Positions 6,868 to 13,723 of a stretch of 13,723 bases of DNA are shown here, piece after piece. A program made the position numbers and the translations under genes. How positions within the stretch are numbered: the first letter of the stretch is position 1; each line of letters opens with the position of its first letter. The DNA comes from Lachnospiraceae bacterium (lineage in GTDB: Bacteria; Bacillota; Clostridia; Lachnospirales; Lachnospiraceae). Under the pieces are notes generated by a model that saw only the letters and a list, made by a program, of their open reading frames with translations, had not been told where the DNA came from and ran no database searches. Location of the stretch: positions 1-13,723 of the forward strand of contig JAIECC010000108.1 in NCBI GenBank assembly GCA_029068665.1. The letters run 5' to 3'.

Positions 6868-7650
6868 TTATTCCCCAAATATATCATCTTCATCTTCATA
6901 TTCAAAGCTTTCTTCTTCCGGAGCTGCCGGTGTCTCCGGTTCCATATATCCCGGCTGTGGCTGGGTTTCATAGCCGTAGGAAGGCTCTGCATAGGCTTCC
7001 TCCGGTGTAAATGCGCTGTTCACATACTGTGGTTCCGGCGTAAATGCGCTGTCCACATACTGAGGCTCCGGTGTAATCTCCGGCTGCTGTGCCTGCAGCA
7101 TAGCCAAATGCTGCTCCTCGATTTCTTTCCGGTTTGCTTCAATGACATTTGCATTGTTTTGAAGGGACTCAATTAAGCTTTCATAATTTTGCTTTTCCAC
7201 TTCCATGGTAGCCTGAACATAGTTTTCAATATCATTCAGCATACCGGTGGTATATTCCATCATACTGAAGCGAATCTCTGCCGCCTCAGTGTTTGCCTGT
7301 TCAATAATGGCATTGCGGTCCATCTGCGCCTGCTTTAAAATCTCCTCTGCCTGAATATTCGCAAGGGTAACGATTTCACTTTCATTCACCAAACGCCTGG
7401 CTTCATTGGAGGCTTCCGTAATAATAGCCTCTGCACGGGTTCTGGCATCTGTCATGATTCCCTCTTTATTCCGCATGATTTTCTTGCTTCTCTCTAATTC
7501 ACTCGGCATCTTTAACCGTAATTCATTCAGCATGGCCTCAAATTCACTTTTTGGCACACTGATCCGGTCAGAAGAAAAGGCTACATACTTGCAACTGTCA
7601 ATAAACATCTCTATTTCATTAATCATATCTTCTACGCCTTTTTTGCCCAT
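6868..7650 (-). CDS. Coiled-coil protein with acidic repeat tail (DivIVA/ATPase-subunit-like)
   Basis: The start at 7650 has AGGAGG (7659-7664) eight bases upstream. The 260-residue protein has no signal peptide or membrane segment. Residues about 35-185 are rich in Glu, Lys, Ala, Gln and Leu with heptad-like spacing (for example ARTRAEAIITEASNEARRLV), indicating a long coiled coil. The tail (190-260) is Pro/Glu/Tyr-rich, contains two 11-residue repeats (PEPQYVxSAFT) and ends in an acidic stretch, EEESFEYEDEDDIFGE. Such proteins next to coaD are often labelled V-type ATPase subunit or ATPase by coiled-coil similarity. A DivIVA/SepIVA-like role in cell division or polarity is equally possible. 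I see no nucleotide-binding motif. It follows coaD by 65 bases in the same direction and is probably co-transcribed. Confidence 0.75.
   Translation of the reverse strand: MGKKGVEDMINEIEMFIDSCKYVAFSSDRISVPKSEFEAMLNELRLKMPSELERSKKIMRNKEGIMTDARTRAEAIITEASNEARRLVNESEIVTLANIQAEEILKQAQMDRNAIIEQANTEAAEIRFSMMEYTTGMLNDIENYVQATMEVEKQNYESLIESLQNNANVIEANRKEIEEQHLAMLQAQQPEITPEPQYVDSAFTPEPQYVNSAFTPEEAYAEPSYGYETQPQPGYMEPETPAAPEEESFEYEDEDDIFGE
7013..7078 (-). repeat. 33-bp in-frame tandem repeat, two copies
   Basis: Two adjacent 33-base units (7013-7045 and 7046-7078) encode PEPQYVDSAFT and PEPQYVNSAFT in the tail of the coiled-coil protein. They differ at only a few bases, and a decayed third unit (PEEAYAEPSYG) appears to follow. 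The unit length is a multiple of three, so copy number could change without frameshift. Confidence 0.8.
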
Positions 7651-7715
7651 TTCTATATCCTCCTAATTTCCTGAACACGTTCCTGCTGCAGCGCTAAGCC
7701 AACCTGCAGTCTGAC

Positions 7716-8198
7716 TTATCTATTCTTTATCTTTGCCTCCAGAACCGGAATTACATTCTCCGGTACAAAGGGAGAAATATCCATTCCATAATAGGCATAT
7801 TCCTTTACAATACTGGAGCTTAAATAGGAATACTCAATATTTGTTGTTAAAAATATCGTATCTACATCCTGTGCTACAATCCGATTGCTCTGAGCAATCT
7901 GCAATTCGTATTCAAAATCGGTAACAGCCCGTAATCCCCGGACAATTACATTCGTATCCATCTTTTTTGCAAAGTCCACTAAAAGACCGGAAAAAGAAAC
8001 CACCCTGCAATTGGATATATTTTCCGTTGCTCCTTCCAACATATTAACACGTTCTTCCACAGAAAACAATGGAGATTTCGCACTGTTCATCAGCACACCT
8101 ACAATTATTTCATCAAAAATCTCTGCCGAGCGCTGAATAATATCCAAATGCCCTAAGGTAACCGGATCAAAACTTCCGGCATATACCGCCCGTTTCAT
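7716..8198 (-). CDS. coaD: Phosphopantetheine adenylyltransferase CoaD
   Basis: CoaD transfers AMP from ATP to 4'-phosphopantetheine, the penultimate step of coenzyme A synthesis. The 160-residue protein has the nucleotidyltransferase signature GSFDPVTLGHLD (8-19, with TxGH at 14-17), RGLRAVTDFEYE (87-98) and EYSYLSSSIVKE (122-133), all in family order and spacing. Full length for the family. AAGGAGG (8209-8215) lies ten bases upstream of the ATG. The gene begins 33 bases after rsmD on the same strand, an arrangement conserved from Bacillus to Clostridia. Confidence 0.97.
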   Translation of the reverse strand: MKRAVYAGSFDPVTLGHLDIIQRSAEIFDEIIVGVLMNSAKSPLFSVEERVNMLEGATENISNCRVVSFSGLLVDFAKKMDTNVIVRGLRAVTDFEYELQIAQSNRIVAQDVDTIFLTTNIEYSYLSSSIVKEYAYYGMDISPFVPENVIPVLEAKIKNR

Positions 8199-8231
8199 TC
8201 TATAAAATCCTCCTTATAATATCTTCCCCAA

Positions 8232-8798
8232 TCAGTTCTCCGTGACTGAATAGCAACAAAAGACATGCTTATTTGTCTTATATTTCTTCACTCTGTACAA
8301 TTCAAAAGGAAGGTCCGTCAGATAATCAAATTCTGTATTCAGGCTGGCTTCTATAACAATCAATGTATCCTCATTTACCAAAGAGGAATGTGCCAAAGTA
8401 TACAACACCTGCTTTTCCAATTCCTTCTCATAAGGAGGATCCATAAAAATCACGTCAAATGCTCCATGCCTCTGCTCCAGCATACGGATGGCACCAATTG
8501 CATCACATCCCAGAATTTCACCTTTGGATTCCAGCCTTGTGTGGATTAAATTCTCCCGTATAACCTTTATGGCTGTCCGGCTGTTGTCTACAAAATAAGC
8601 CCGATTTGCACCACGGCTTAAGGCTTCAATGCCAATTCCTCCGCTTCCGCTGAACAAATCCAGAAATTCGCAATCCGGCAGCTCCGGTGCCAGAATATTG
8701 AACAGGGTTTCCTTAATCCGGTCCGTGGTTGGCCGTGTCTCCATCCCGGGAACCGTTTTCAATTGTAAACTCCTTGCTGTACCGGCAATTACTCTCAT
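8232..8798 (-). CDS. rsmD: 16S rRNA (guanine(966)-N2)-methyltransferase RsmD
   Basis: RsmD methylates G966 of 16S rRNA using S-adenosylmethionine. The 188-residue protein starts MRVIAGTARS, has RPTTDRIKETLFNIL (22-36), the SAM-binding motif LDLFSGSGGIGIEALSRGA (46-64) and the catalytic DPPY (120-123). Length is typical. The ribosome binding site (AAAAGGAAT directly before the ATG) is closer than ideal, but no better start exists because the N-terminus matches the family exactly. It lies 49 bases after the cellulase gene with no terminator between, and 33 bases before coaD. Confidence 0.95.
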   Translation of the reverse strand: MRVIAGTARSLQLKTVPGMETRPTTDRIKETLFNILAPELPDCEFLDLFSGSGGIGIEALSRGANRAYFVDNSRTAIKVIRENLIHTRLESKGEILGCDAIGAIRMLEQRHGAFDVIFMDPPYEKELEKQVLYTLAHSSLVNEDTLIVIEASLNTEFDYLTDLPFELYRVKKYKTNKHVFCCYSVTEN

Positions 8799-8847
8799 AT
8801 TCCTTTTACTGACATCCTTTATCTGTTATTTGTATCCTGTCATTCTG

Positions 8848-10356
8848 CTAGTTGCCCCGGATCTGGTTGCGAATCCATTTACCGGTTTCCGATAATTCAC
8901 TTTCCTCCCATCCGGAAGTCTTGGAACAACCGGACTGAATCAGTGCCGAGGTCTCTGCCTTATTGGATAAGCTCCAGGAGCAATAGCTCAGATTATTACT
9001 ATTAATCAAATCAAACCACTTCTCCGCCTGATTCAAATCATTGGCTCCGTTACCGGAAGCATCACAGAGACTGAATTCCGATACAAAAATCGGAAGTCCT
9101 TTATCTAAGGCATAGGTTACCTTGTTTCGTATATTATCCGTATGGGTCGCAGCATAGAAATGTACGGTATACATAATATTCTCCTGTCCGGTAATCGGAT
9201 TGTCCGCAACAATATCCACATCCTGGGACCAGGTTGGCGTACCTACAATAATAATGGCATCCTTATCGTTTTTCCGGATAATCGGAATGATGGTCTCAGC
9301 GTAAGGCTTAATACTGCCATCCCAGGTAGCACCGCCGTTTGGCTCATTACAGATTTCATAAAGTACATTGTCGTAATTTGCATATTTTGCCGACATTTCC
9401 GCAAAGAACTTTTCTGCTTCTCCCTGATTAATCTTCGGATCGGTATCATGCAGAATGTGCCAGTCAATAATAACATACATACCCAGCTCTGTTGCTGCAT
9501 TTACACCGGTGTCAATCAAAGCCTTTAACTGCTCCTTGTCACCGCCGCTGCAGTAACCGCCGGATTCATCCGTATACATGGCTAGACGTATTACATTACC
9601 GCCCCAGTCATCCCGAATGGTCTGGAACGCATCCTTATTTACATATTCCGGAAACCATGCCAGTCCATGGGTGCTGACACCCTTTAGCTGATATGGAGCA
9701 CCGCTGGCATCTACCAGCTGGGTTCCCTCTACCTGCAATGCACCATGATTTTCCAATGGTGTACCGGATTCCGGCTCCGGACGTTCTTCCGGCTCAATCT
9801 CTTCTGTAGAAGCTTCCTCCGTTGTCGCCGCTGCACTTCCATCCTGCTTCTTTCCGTCTACATATAGGGCGGAAATACTTGGTGTAATGGCTGTAGGCGT
9901 AGTCATATTAAAGCCCACTTCTATGGTCTGTCCCTTGGCAACTGCAGCTCCCCAATCTACAGCCGTAATGGTAAGTGTTTTACCCTTCACTTCGGTAGTA
10001 CAGCCCCAGCTGTCAGCTACCGTACTTCCTTCCGGTACCTCCACCTCTATATACCAGGCACTGACATCAGCATCGCTTGTATTAGAAAACCGGACATTAT
10101 AAGTAGCACCTACCGAACCGTTGCTATCCCAGCTTCCACTGGTAAATATCTCCACATTATATTGGGAGACATCAGCATCTGACTCTGTATCCGGTTCTTC
10201 TGTTGCCGTATCCGTAACTGCTTCCGTATCTGTTGTCGGATTCGGTGTCTCCTGCTTTCCCCTGCCGATGAAAATCCCCACAGCCAAAGCTGCAGCAATA
10301 GCAAGTACGGCAATTACACCGATCAGAATCTGCTTTTTATGCTCCTTAAACCACAT
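8848..10356 (-). CDS. Membrane-anchored CBM2-GH5 endoglucanase (cellulase)
   Basis: The product is predicted to hydrolyse beta-1,4-glucan outside the cell. The start at 10356 is fixed by AAGGAGAGG upstream; a longer TTG start at 10389 overlaps that site. Residues 9-31 are a hydrophobic segment after a basic N-terminus (FKEHKK) with no clear cleavage site, so a signal anchor is likely. Then come a Thr/Glu/Asp-rich linker (34-62) and a CBM2-like cellulose-binding domain (about 64-170, with Trp76, Trp101, Trp117 and Trp135). A second acidic Pro/Glu linker (174-202) leads to a GH5 catalytic domain (about 203-502), probably subfamily 2. The acid/base Glu338 (ICNEPNG) and nucleophile Glu427 (IFVSEFS) are present, as are DWH (298-300) and HFY (399-401). 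The Trp that often follows the nucleophile is Phe here. It sits between recG and rsmD, an unusual place for a cellulase. Confidence 0.94.
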   Translation of the reverse strand: MWFKEHKKQILIGVIAVLAIAAALAVGIFIGRGKQETPNPTTDTEAVTDTATEEPDTESDADVSQYNVEIFTSGSWDSNGSVGATYNVRFSNTSDADVSAWYIEVEVPEGSTVADSWGCTTEVKGKTLTITAVDWGAAVAKGQTIEVGFNMTTPTAITPSISALYVDGKKQDGSAAATTEEASTEEIEPEERPEPESGTPLENHGALQVEGTQLVDASGAPYQLKGVSTHGLAWFPEYVNKDAFQTIRDDWGGNVIRLAMYTDESGGYCSGGDKEQLKALIDTGVNAATELGMYVIIDWHILHDTDPKINQGEAEKFFAEMSAKYANYDNVLYEICNEPNGGATWDGSIKPYAETIIPIIRKNDKDAIIIVGTPTWSQDVDIVADNPITGQENIMYTVHFYAATHTDNIRNKVTYALDKGLPIFVSEFSLCDASGNGANDLNQAEKWFDLINSNNLSYCSWSLSNKAETSALIQSGCSKTSGWEESELSETGKWIRNQIRGN

Positions 10357-10412
10357 AATAACCCTCTCCTTTTTTCTATCACCATTCAAATACTTTTTAT
10401 TTAGCGCAATTC

Positions 10413-10421
10413 ATTGTAACA
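10413..10421 (-). promoter_or_regulatory. Extended -10 promoter for the cellulase gene
   Basis: On the minus strand this reads TGTTACAAT, a TGn-extended -10 box about 57 bases upstream of the cellulase ATG. No convincing -35 is present. The same half-motif recurs about 30 bases upstream as the palindrome ATTGTTACAAT (10449-10459), which overlaps the recG stop codon and could be an operator. Confidence 0.45.
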
Positions 10422-10452
10422 CATTTTCCAATAAAACACCATATTATAATTG

Positions 10453-12477
10453 TTACAATATCATATCCAGCTTTGCTGAAAGCTTATAATGACAGATATC
10501 CTCAAAATTGTAATTCTGTGCTTCCAGATGCCCTATGGCTTCCTGTGCCTGCTTCAAAATGTCTGCATGACTGTAAATGTCCGCCAGACGAAATAATACC
10601 TCTCCGCTCTGCCGGACTCCGAAAAAGTCTCCCGGTCCCCGCAGACGCAGATCCTCATTAGCAATATGAAAGCCGTCATTAGACTGATACAGCACATCCA
10701 GACGTTCCTTTGCCTCTTCCTGATCCGAGGTATTGATCATGATACAATAAGACTGATCCTTTCCCCGTCCTACCCGTCCCCGGAGCTGATGAAGCTGTGC
10801 CAGTCCAAACCGTTCCGCATTTTCAATCATAATTACGGTAGCGTTGGGGTTATCAATTCCTACCTCGATTACTGTGGTGGATACCAACACCTGTATTTCA
10901 TTGGCATAGAACCGTTCCATAATCTGTGCCTTTTCTCCCGCAGACATTTTCCCGTGGAGATATTCCACCTGAATATATGGACTCAGGCTTGTACGAAGGG
11001 TTCCTGCATAGTCCACTACATTTTCCATTTCCACAGCTTCGCTTCCCTCTACCATAGGGCAGATCACATATGCCTGATGTCCCTTTGCCACCTCTTTTTC
11101 AATAAAATGATAGGCGGTAATTCTGGACTCTGCTCCAACCACACAATTCTTAATGGGCAGTCTGGAGGCAGGCATTTCATTCATAATGGAAATATCCAGA
11201 TCTCCGTATAAAATAATGGCAAGGGTTCGTGGAATCGGGGTCGCACTCATGACCAGTACATGAGGCTCCTTCCCTTTATTTGCCAGCTTCTCCCGCTGAT
11301 GAACCCCAAACCGGTGCTGTTCGTCGGTTATGACTAATGCCAGATTCTGATACTGAATCTTATCCTGAATCAAGGCATGGGTACCGATTATAATATCAAT
11401 ATCCTGATGTTCCAGTCCCTGATAGATTCTGCGTTTTTCCTTCAGAGGTGTGGAACCCACCAGCAATTCTACCCGGATATCAAAAGATTCCAGCAGCTTT
11501 TTGACAGTTTCATAATGCTGGACAGCCAAAACCTCCGTGGGTGCCATAAATGCCCCCTGATAACCGGATTCTGCCACCATCAGCAGCGCCAGTACCGCTA
11601 CAATGGTCTTGCCGGAGCCTACATCTCCCTGAACCAGCCGGTTCATAACAGAATCTCCGGTCAGATCCCCTCTGATTTCTTCCAGAACCCTCTGTTGGGC
11701 ATTGGTCAATGCATAAGGGAGACTGTCCACTAACTGTTTCCAATAGGTCCCTTCCCCAATGGCAAAGTGATTCTCTACCTTGGCGCGATGCAGCTCCAGC
11801 CGCCGCATTGCTAACAGAAATAAAAAGAACTCGTCAAAAATCAACCGGTGCCTGGCTTGCTCCAATTGGTCATAATCCAGAGGGAAATGAATCTGCCGGA
11901 CTGCTTCCCGATATTCCATCAGTCCGAACCGCTCCGGAATATCCATGGGCAGGTATTCTTCCATTTCATGAATCACACCGCCTACCGCCTTCATGTCCTT
12001 TTGAATCCGCTTGTTGGTCAAACCTTCCGTCAAAGGGTATACCGGTTGTAATTCCTTTCGCTTTTCCAGATATTTTGCTTCGGTGTAATATTCCGGATGC
12101 TCCATGACCTTCTGGTAATTCCGGATGGTTATGGTGCCTACAAAAATATAGGTCTGTCCCACATGAAATACCTTCTTGATATAAGGAGAATTGAACCAGA
12201 GCATCTTAATGGAACCGGTATAATCCTTTGCCGTAAAGGTAGTTACATTCAGGGTCCGGAGCTTCTTGACCTCTACATAGGAATTCACCGTAGCCCGAAC
12301 TGCCACCCGTTCTCCAATGGGAGCTTCTGCAATATCTACCGGTTCTGCATAGGTCAGATAGTATCTGGGATAGTGTTCCAGCAGATTCTCAATGGTATTG
12401 ATTTTTAATTTACGATACAATGCGGTGGTTTTTTCTCCAATTCCCTTTATATTGTCAATGGAATCCGTCAACTGCAT
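10453..12477 (-). CDS. recG: ATP-dependent DNA helicase RecG
   Basis: RecG remodels stalled replication forks and branch-migrates Holliday junctions. The 674-residue protein has the N-terminal wedge domain with its OB fold (about 1-240; IKGIGEKTTALYRKLKI at the start). Two helicase lobes follow, with Walker A GDVGSGKT (284-291), GTHALIQ (365-371), the Walker B DEQH with RecG-typical RFG extension (385-391), SATPIPRTLA (411-420) and motif VI QLRGRVGRG (564-572). The C-terminal RecG signature LRGPGDFFGVRQSG is also present. Length is normal. The region upstream of the ATG at 12477 contains GAAAGGGG at a slightly long spacing. In many Clostridia recG directly precedes rsmD and coaD; here the cellulase gene lies between. 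Confidence 0.97.
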   Translation of the reverse strand: MQLTDSIDNIKGIGEKTTALYRKLKINTIENLLEHYPRYYLTYAEPVDIAEAPIGERVAVRATVNSYVEVKKLRTLNVTTFTAKDYTGSIKMLWFNSPYIKKVFHVGQTYIFVGTITIRNYQKVMEHPEYYTEAKYLEKRKELQPVYPLTEGLTNKRIQKDMKAVGGVIHEMEEYLPMDIPERFGLMEYREAVRQIHFPLDYDQLEQARHRLIFDEFFLFLLAMRRLELHRAKVENHFAIGEGTYWKQLVDSLPYALTNAQQRVLEEIRGDLTGDSVMNRLVQGDVGSGKTIVAVLALLMVAESGYQGAFMAPTEVLAVQHYETVKKLLESFDIRVELLVGSTPLKEKRRIYQGLEHQDIDIIIGTHALIQDKIQYQNLALVITDEQHRFGVHQREKLANKGKEPHVLVMSATPIPRTLAIILYGDLDISIMNEMPASRLPIKNCVVGAESRITAYHFIEKEVAKGHQAYVICPMVEGSEAVEMENVVDYAGTLRTSLSPYIQVEYLHGKMSAGEKAQIMERFYANEIQVLVSTTVIEVGIDNPNATVIMIENAERFGLAQLHQLRGRVGRGKDQSYCIMINTSDQEEAKERLDVLYQSNDGFHIANEDLRLRGPGDFFGVRQSGEVLFRLADIYSHADILKQAQEAIGHLEAQNYNFEDICHYKLSAKLDMIL

Positions 12478-12509
12478 GTTATCCGCCCCTTTCGCTGATA
12501 TATGACCTT

Positions 12510-12515
12510 ATTATA
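12510..12515 (-). promoter_or_regulatory. -10 box of a likely recG promoter
   Basis: The minus strand has a perfect TATAAT here, placing a start site about 25 bases before the recG ATG. It lies downstream of the hairpin terminator of the PH-domain gene, so recG needs a promoter here. The -35 region is poor. Confidence 0.4.
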
Positions 12516-12589
12516 CAAAATCCTGCTTTACGATATCCTTCAGCTCCGCCACAGTGCAATCCTGCCCGGCAGACTTGCCTTTCTATAAA

Positions 12590-12632
12590 ATAATATGCTT
12601 TGTGACTTATGTATTATCACAAAGCATATTAT
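12590..12632 (-). terminator. Terminator after the PH-domain membrane protein
   Basis: A perfect 15-bp inverted repeat (TAATATGCTTTGTGA at 12591-12605, complement at 12617-12631), extendable by one pair, surrounds an 11-base loop. On the minus strand the stem ends in ATTATTTTATAG, a moderate U-tract. It lies about 65 bases past the stop of the upstream minus-strand gene and separates it from recG. The stem is AT-rich, but its length makes it stable. Confidence 0.65.
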
Positions 12633-12696
12633 CACACTGTTCTTACATTATTTTCTATCGGACATAAAGGATTGCCCTTCCGCTGTTCGTAGCATC

Positions 12697-13341
12697 CTAA
12701 AATCTGCCCTGATATTTGGTCCGATAGCCGCTATTTGTATCCGGTCTTAAATCATTCGGATACATGGTATCGGAAAAGACGTCTCTCTGTAAATCGTTAA
12801 CCATCTGAAATACTTTTAAAAAGTCAGGAATGTTGTATATCTTCAAATTATGATCATGGGAGTGTCCGTTACCGGTTCTGATCTGCGTATTCATATGCGC
12901 ACAGGTAGACACAACATCGCCCACTCCAAACATTCTGTCAAAAATACCCTGATGAATGCTCACATGGGATATATCCGTCCATGGTTTCATTTCATAATCG
13001 AAACTAAAGAATCCTCCGCTGACATACAGCCCTCTGTCCGTTACCATGAACCTGGTATTTTTCCATCTGAGAAAAACACTGAGAATGCCAAACAGATAAA
13101 TCCACACCGGCATAAGATGCAGCAGCATGAATGGCACTATAAATAAGACAGTACTCCTTTGCTGCATTGCTCCTGAGAGAGTAACACCTCCGATTACTGC
13201 CAAATCGATTGTTCCCCAGATTATAGCTATAAACAGCATAGGATTAAAAATAGCCTCCAATATCGTTACGCTTTTTTTAGGTCTGCCCTCCCATAACACC
13301 GTCTCTTCCGTATTTTTGATCAAGTCCTTTAAGTCTATCAT
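12697..13341 (-). CDS. Bacterial PH-domain membrane protein
   Basis: The 214-residue product starts with a short cytosolic segment containing ETVLWEGRPKKS (13-24). Two hydrophobic helices follow, about 33-55 and 64-91. The next region, RWKNTRFMVTDRGLYVSGGFFSFDYEMKPWTDISHVSIHQGIFDRMFGVGDV (92-143), matches the bacterial PH (bPH2/YdbS-like) pattern: a RY..T..R...G.F signature, a conserved W.DI.HV strand and R.FGVGDV. Such proteins are membrane-tethered and of poorly known function. A His-rich loop, GNGHSHDHN (157-165), interrupts the last part and is unusual. A GAGG site lies four bases from the ATG. It has its own promoter and terminator and so appears monocistronic. Confidence 0.8.
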   Translation of the reverse strand: MIDLKDLIKNTEETVLWEGRPKKSVTILEAIFNPMLFIAIIWGTIDLAVIGGVTLSGAMQQRSTVLFIVPFMLLHLMPVWIYLFGILSVFLRWKNTRFMVTDRGLYVSGGFFSFDYEMKPWTDISHVSIHQGIFDRMFGVGDVVSTCAHMNTQIRTGNGHSHDHNLKIYNIPDFLKVFQMVNDLQRDVFSDTMYPNDLRPDTNSGYRTKYQGRF

Positions 13342-13406
13342 ATTTCCTCATTTCGGCGCTGTTTTACGCACCTTTTTTCATTTTCTGATAAAAATCAGAC
13401 ACATGA

Positions 13407-13436
13407 ATTATATCATAGCATGGTATCTGCTGCCAA
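13407..13436 (-). promoter_or_regulatory. Promoter of the PH-domain gene
   Basis: On the minus strand TTGGCA (13431-13436) and TATAAT (13407-13412) are 18 bases apart, and the -10 carries a TGA extension. It is followed by an inverted repeat TCTGAT/ATCAGA (13384-13399) near the predicted start site, which could be an operator or a 5' hairpin. The leader to the ATG at 13341 is about 60 bases. Confidence 0.7.
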
Positions 13437-13462
13437 CTACTTTCGTGTTGTTTTCCATGAAG

Positions 13463-13491
13463 AAAAGCTGTTACACCCGGTAACAGCTTTT
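13463..13491 (-). terminator. Terminator after rpsU
   Basis: AAAAGCTGTTAC (13463-13474) and GTAACAGCTTTT (13480-13491) form a perfect 12-bp stem with a five-base loop, nine bases past the rpsU stop. On the minus strand the 3' arm ends in TTTT followed by CTT. The plus strand also continues T-rich, so it may work in both directions. Confidence 0.8.
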
Positions 13492-13499
13492 ATCTTTTC

Positions 13500-13676
13500 T
13501 TATTTGAATTTACGCTTTCTAGCAGCCTCAGACTTCTTCTTACGTCTAACGCTTGGTTTTTCGTAATGCTCTCTCTTACGAATCTCCTGCTGAATACCTA
13601 CTTTTGCGCAGTTTCGCTTGAATCTGCGTAAAGCACTATCTAATGTTTCGTTTTCTTTAACTACTACGTTCGACAT
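13500..13676 (-). CDS. rpsU: 30S ribosomal protein S21
   Basis: S21 is a small basic protein of the 30S platform near the anti-Shine-Dalgarno region, involved in translation initiation. The 58-residue frame starts MSNVVVKENETLDSALRRFKR and continues with CAKVGIQQEIRKREHYEKPS and a Lys/Arg-rich C-terminus ending RKRKFK, an unambiguous match at the usual Firmicutes length. It is followed by its own terminator. Upstream, GGTGTGAGGTC precedes the ATG. The native sequence is lost about 11 bases before the start because the contig runs into adapter sequence, so the full ribosome binding site and promoter cannot be read. Confidence 0.96.
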   Translation of the reverse strand: MSNVVVKENETLDSALRRFKRNCAKVGIQQEIRKREHYEKPSVRRKKKSEAARKRKFK

Positions 13677-13687
13677 GACCTCACACC

Positions 13688-13721
13688 CTGACTCTTATAC
13701 AAATATCCGAGCCCACGAGAA
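13688..13721. other. Nextera sequencing-adapter contamination at contig end
   Basis: These 34 bases match the reverse complement of the Illumina Nextera read-2 transposase adapter at 30 positions. The match covers 16 of 19 bases of the Tn5 mosaic end and 14 of 15 of the following CCGAGCCCACGAGAC segment. All four mismatches are A in the window. It is an artefact, not genomic DNA, and marks the physical end of the assembled contig. Confidence 0.93.
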
Positions 13722-13723
13722 AG

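Noticed and set aside
10357..10389. N-terminal extension of the cellulase from a TTG codon
   Set aside because: It covers the AAGGAGAGG site that serves ATG 10356 and only adds charged residues before the signal anchor.
10121..10489. 122-codon plus-strand frame opposite the cellulase start
   Set aside because: It is antisense to the Thr/Ser-rich linker of the cellulase; its low-complexity Ser/Val composition mirrors that linker and it has no SD.
13688..13706. Possible native Tn5/IS50 end
   Set aside because: The 19 bases resemble both the IS50 outer end and the mosaic end, but the following CCGAGCCCACGAGA is the synthetic Nextera tail, and no transposase gene is present.

Overview
The window looks like a contig from a gut-type Clostridia bacterium, most likely Lachnospiraceae. 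Supporting signs are strong AGGAGG-type ribosome binding sites, moderately low GC, an FMN riboswitch ahead of a ribD-ribE-ribBA operon, the tmcAL/ylbJ/coaD/rsmD/recG neighbourhood of Firmicutes, and a membrane-anchored CBM2-GH5 cellulase. The family assignment is inference from gene content; no marker here fixes genus or species. The right end carries an Illumina Nextera adapter (about 13688-13721), so the window ends at a contig terminus and the last ~36 bases are not genomic.

Layout. (1) 1-300: 5' part of a small membrane protein on the minus strand, with its own extended -10 promoter, divergent from the next block. (2) 415-4427, plus strand: a riboflavin operon. A good sigma-A promoter leads into an FMN riboswitch and two tandem intrinsic terminators. 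Then come an alpha/beta-hydrolase-like gene, ribD, ribE and ribBA. ribH (lumazine synthase) is not in the window. (3) 4428-4635: an intergenic stretch with a strong SD, a hairpin burying an ATG, a tiny ORF and short direct repeats. (4) 4636-6866, plus strand: tmcAL and a ylbJ-like sporulation membrane protein. (5) 6868-12477, minus strand, convergent with ylbJ and only one base away: recG, GH5 cellulase, rsmD, coaD and a coiled-coil protein with an acidic repeat tail, in transcription order. (6) 12590-13676, minus strand: rpsU and a PH-domain membrane protein, each followed by a hairpin terminator.

How the genes work together. RibBA makes both precursors (from GTP and from ribulose 5-phosphate), RibD carries out deamination and reduction, and RibE dismutates lumazine to riboflavin. 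The riboswitch should shut the operon off when FMN is plentiful. The lumazine synthase and the pyrimidine phosphatase must be encoded elsewhere, unless the first gene of the operon has an unrecognised flavin role. The tmcAL-ylbJ / coaD-rsmD-recG block is a housekeeping neighbourhood (tRNA and rRNA modification, CoA synthesis, DNA repair, sporulation) in which the cellulase gene is a striking guest.
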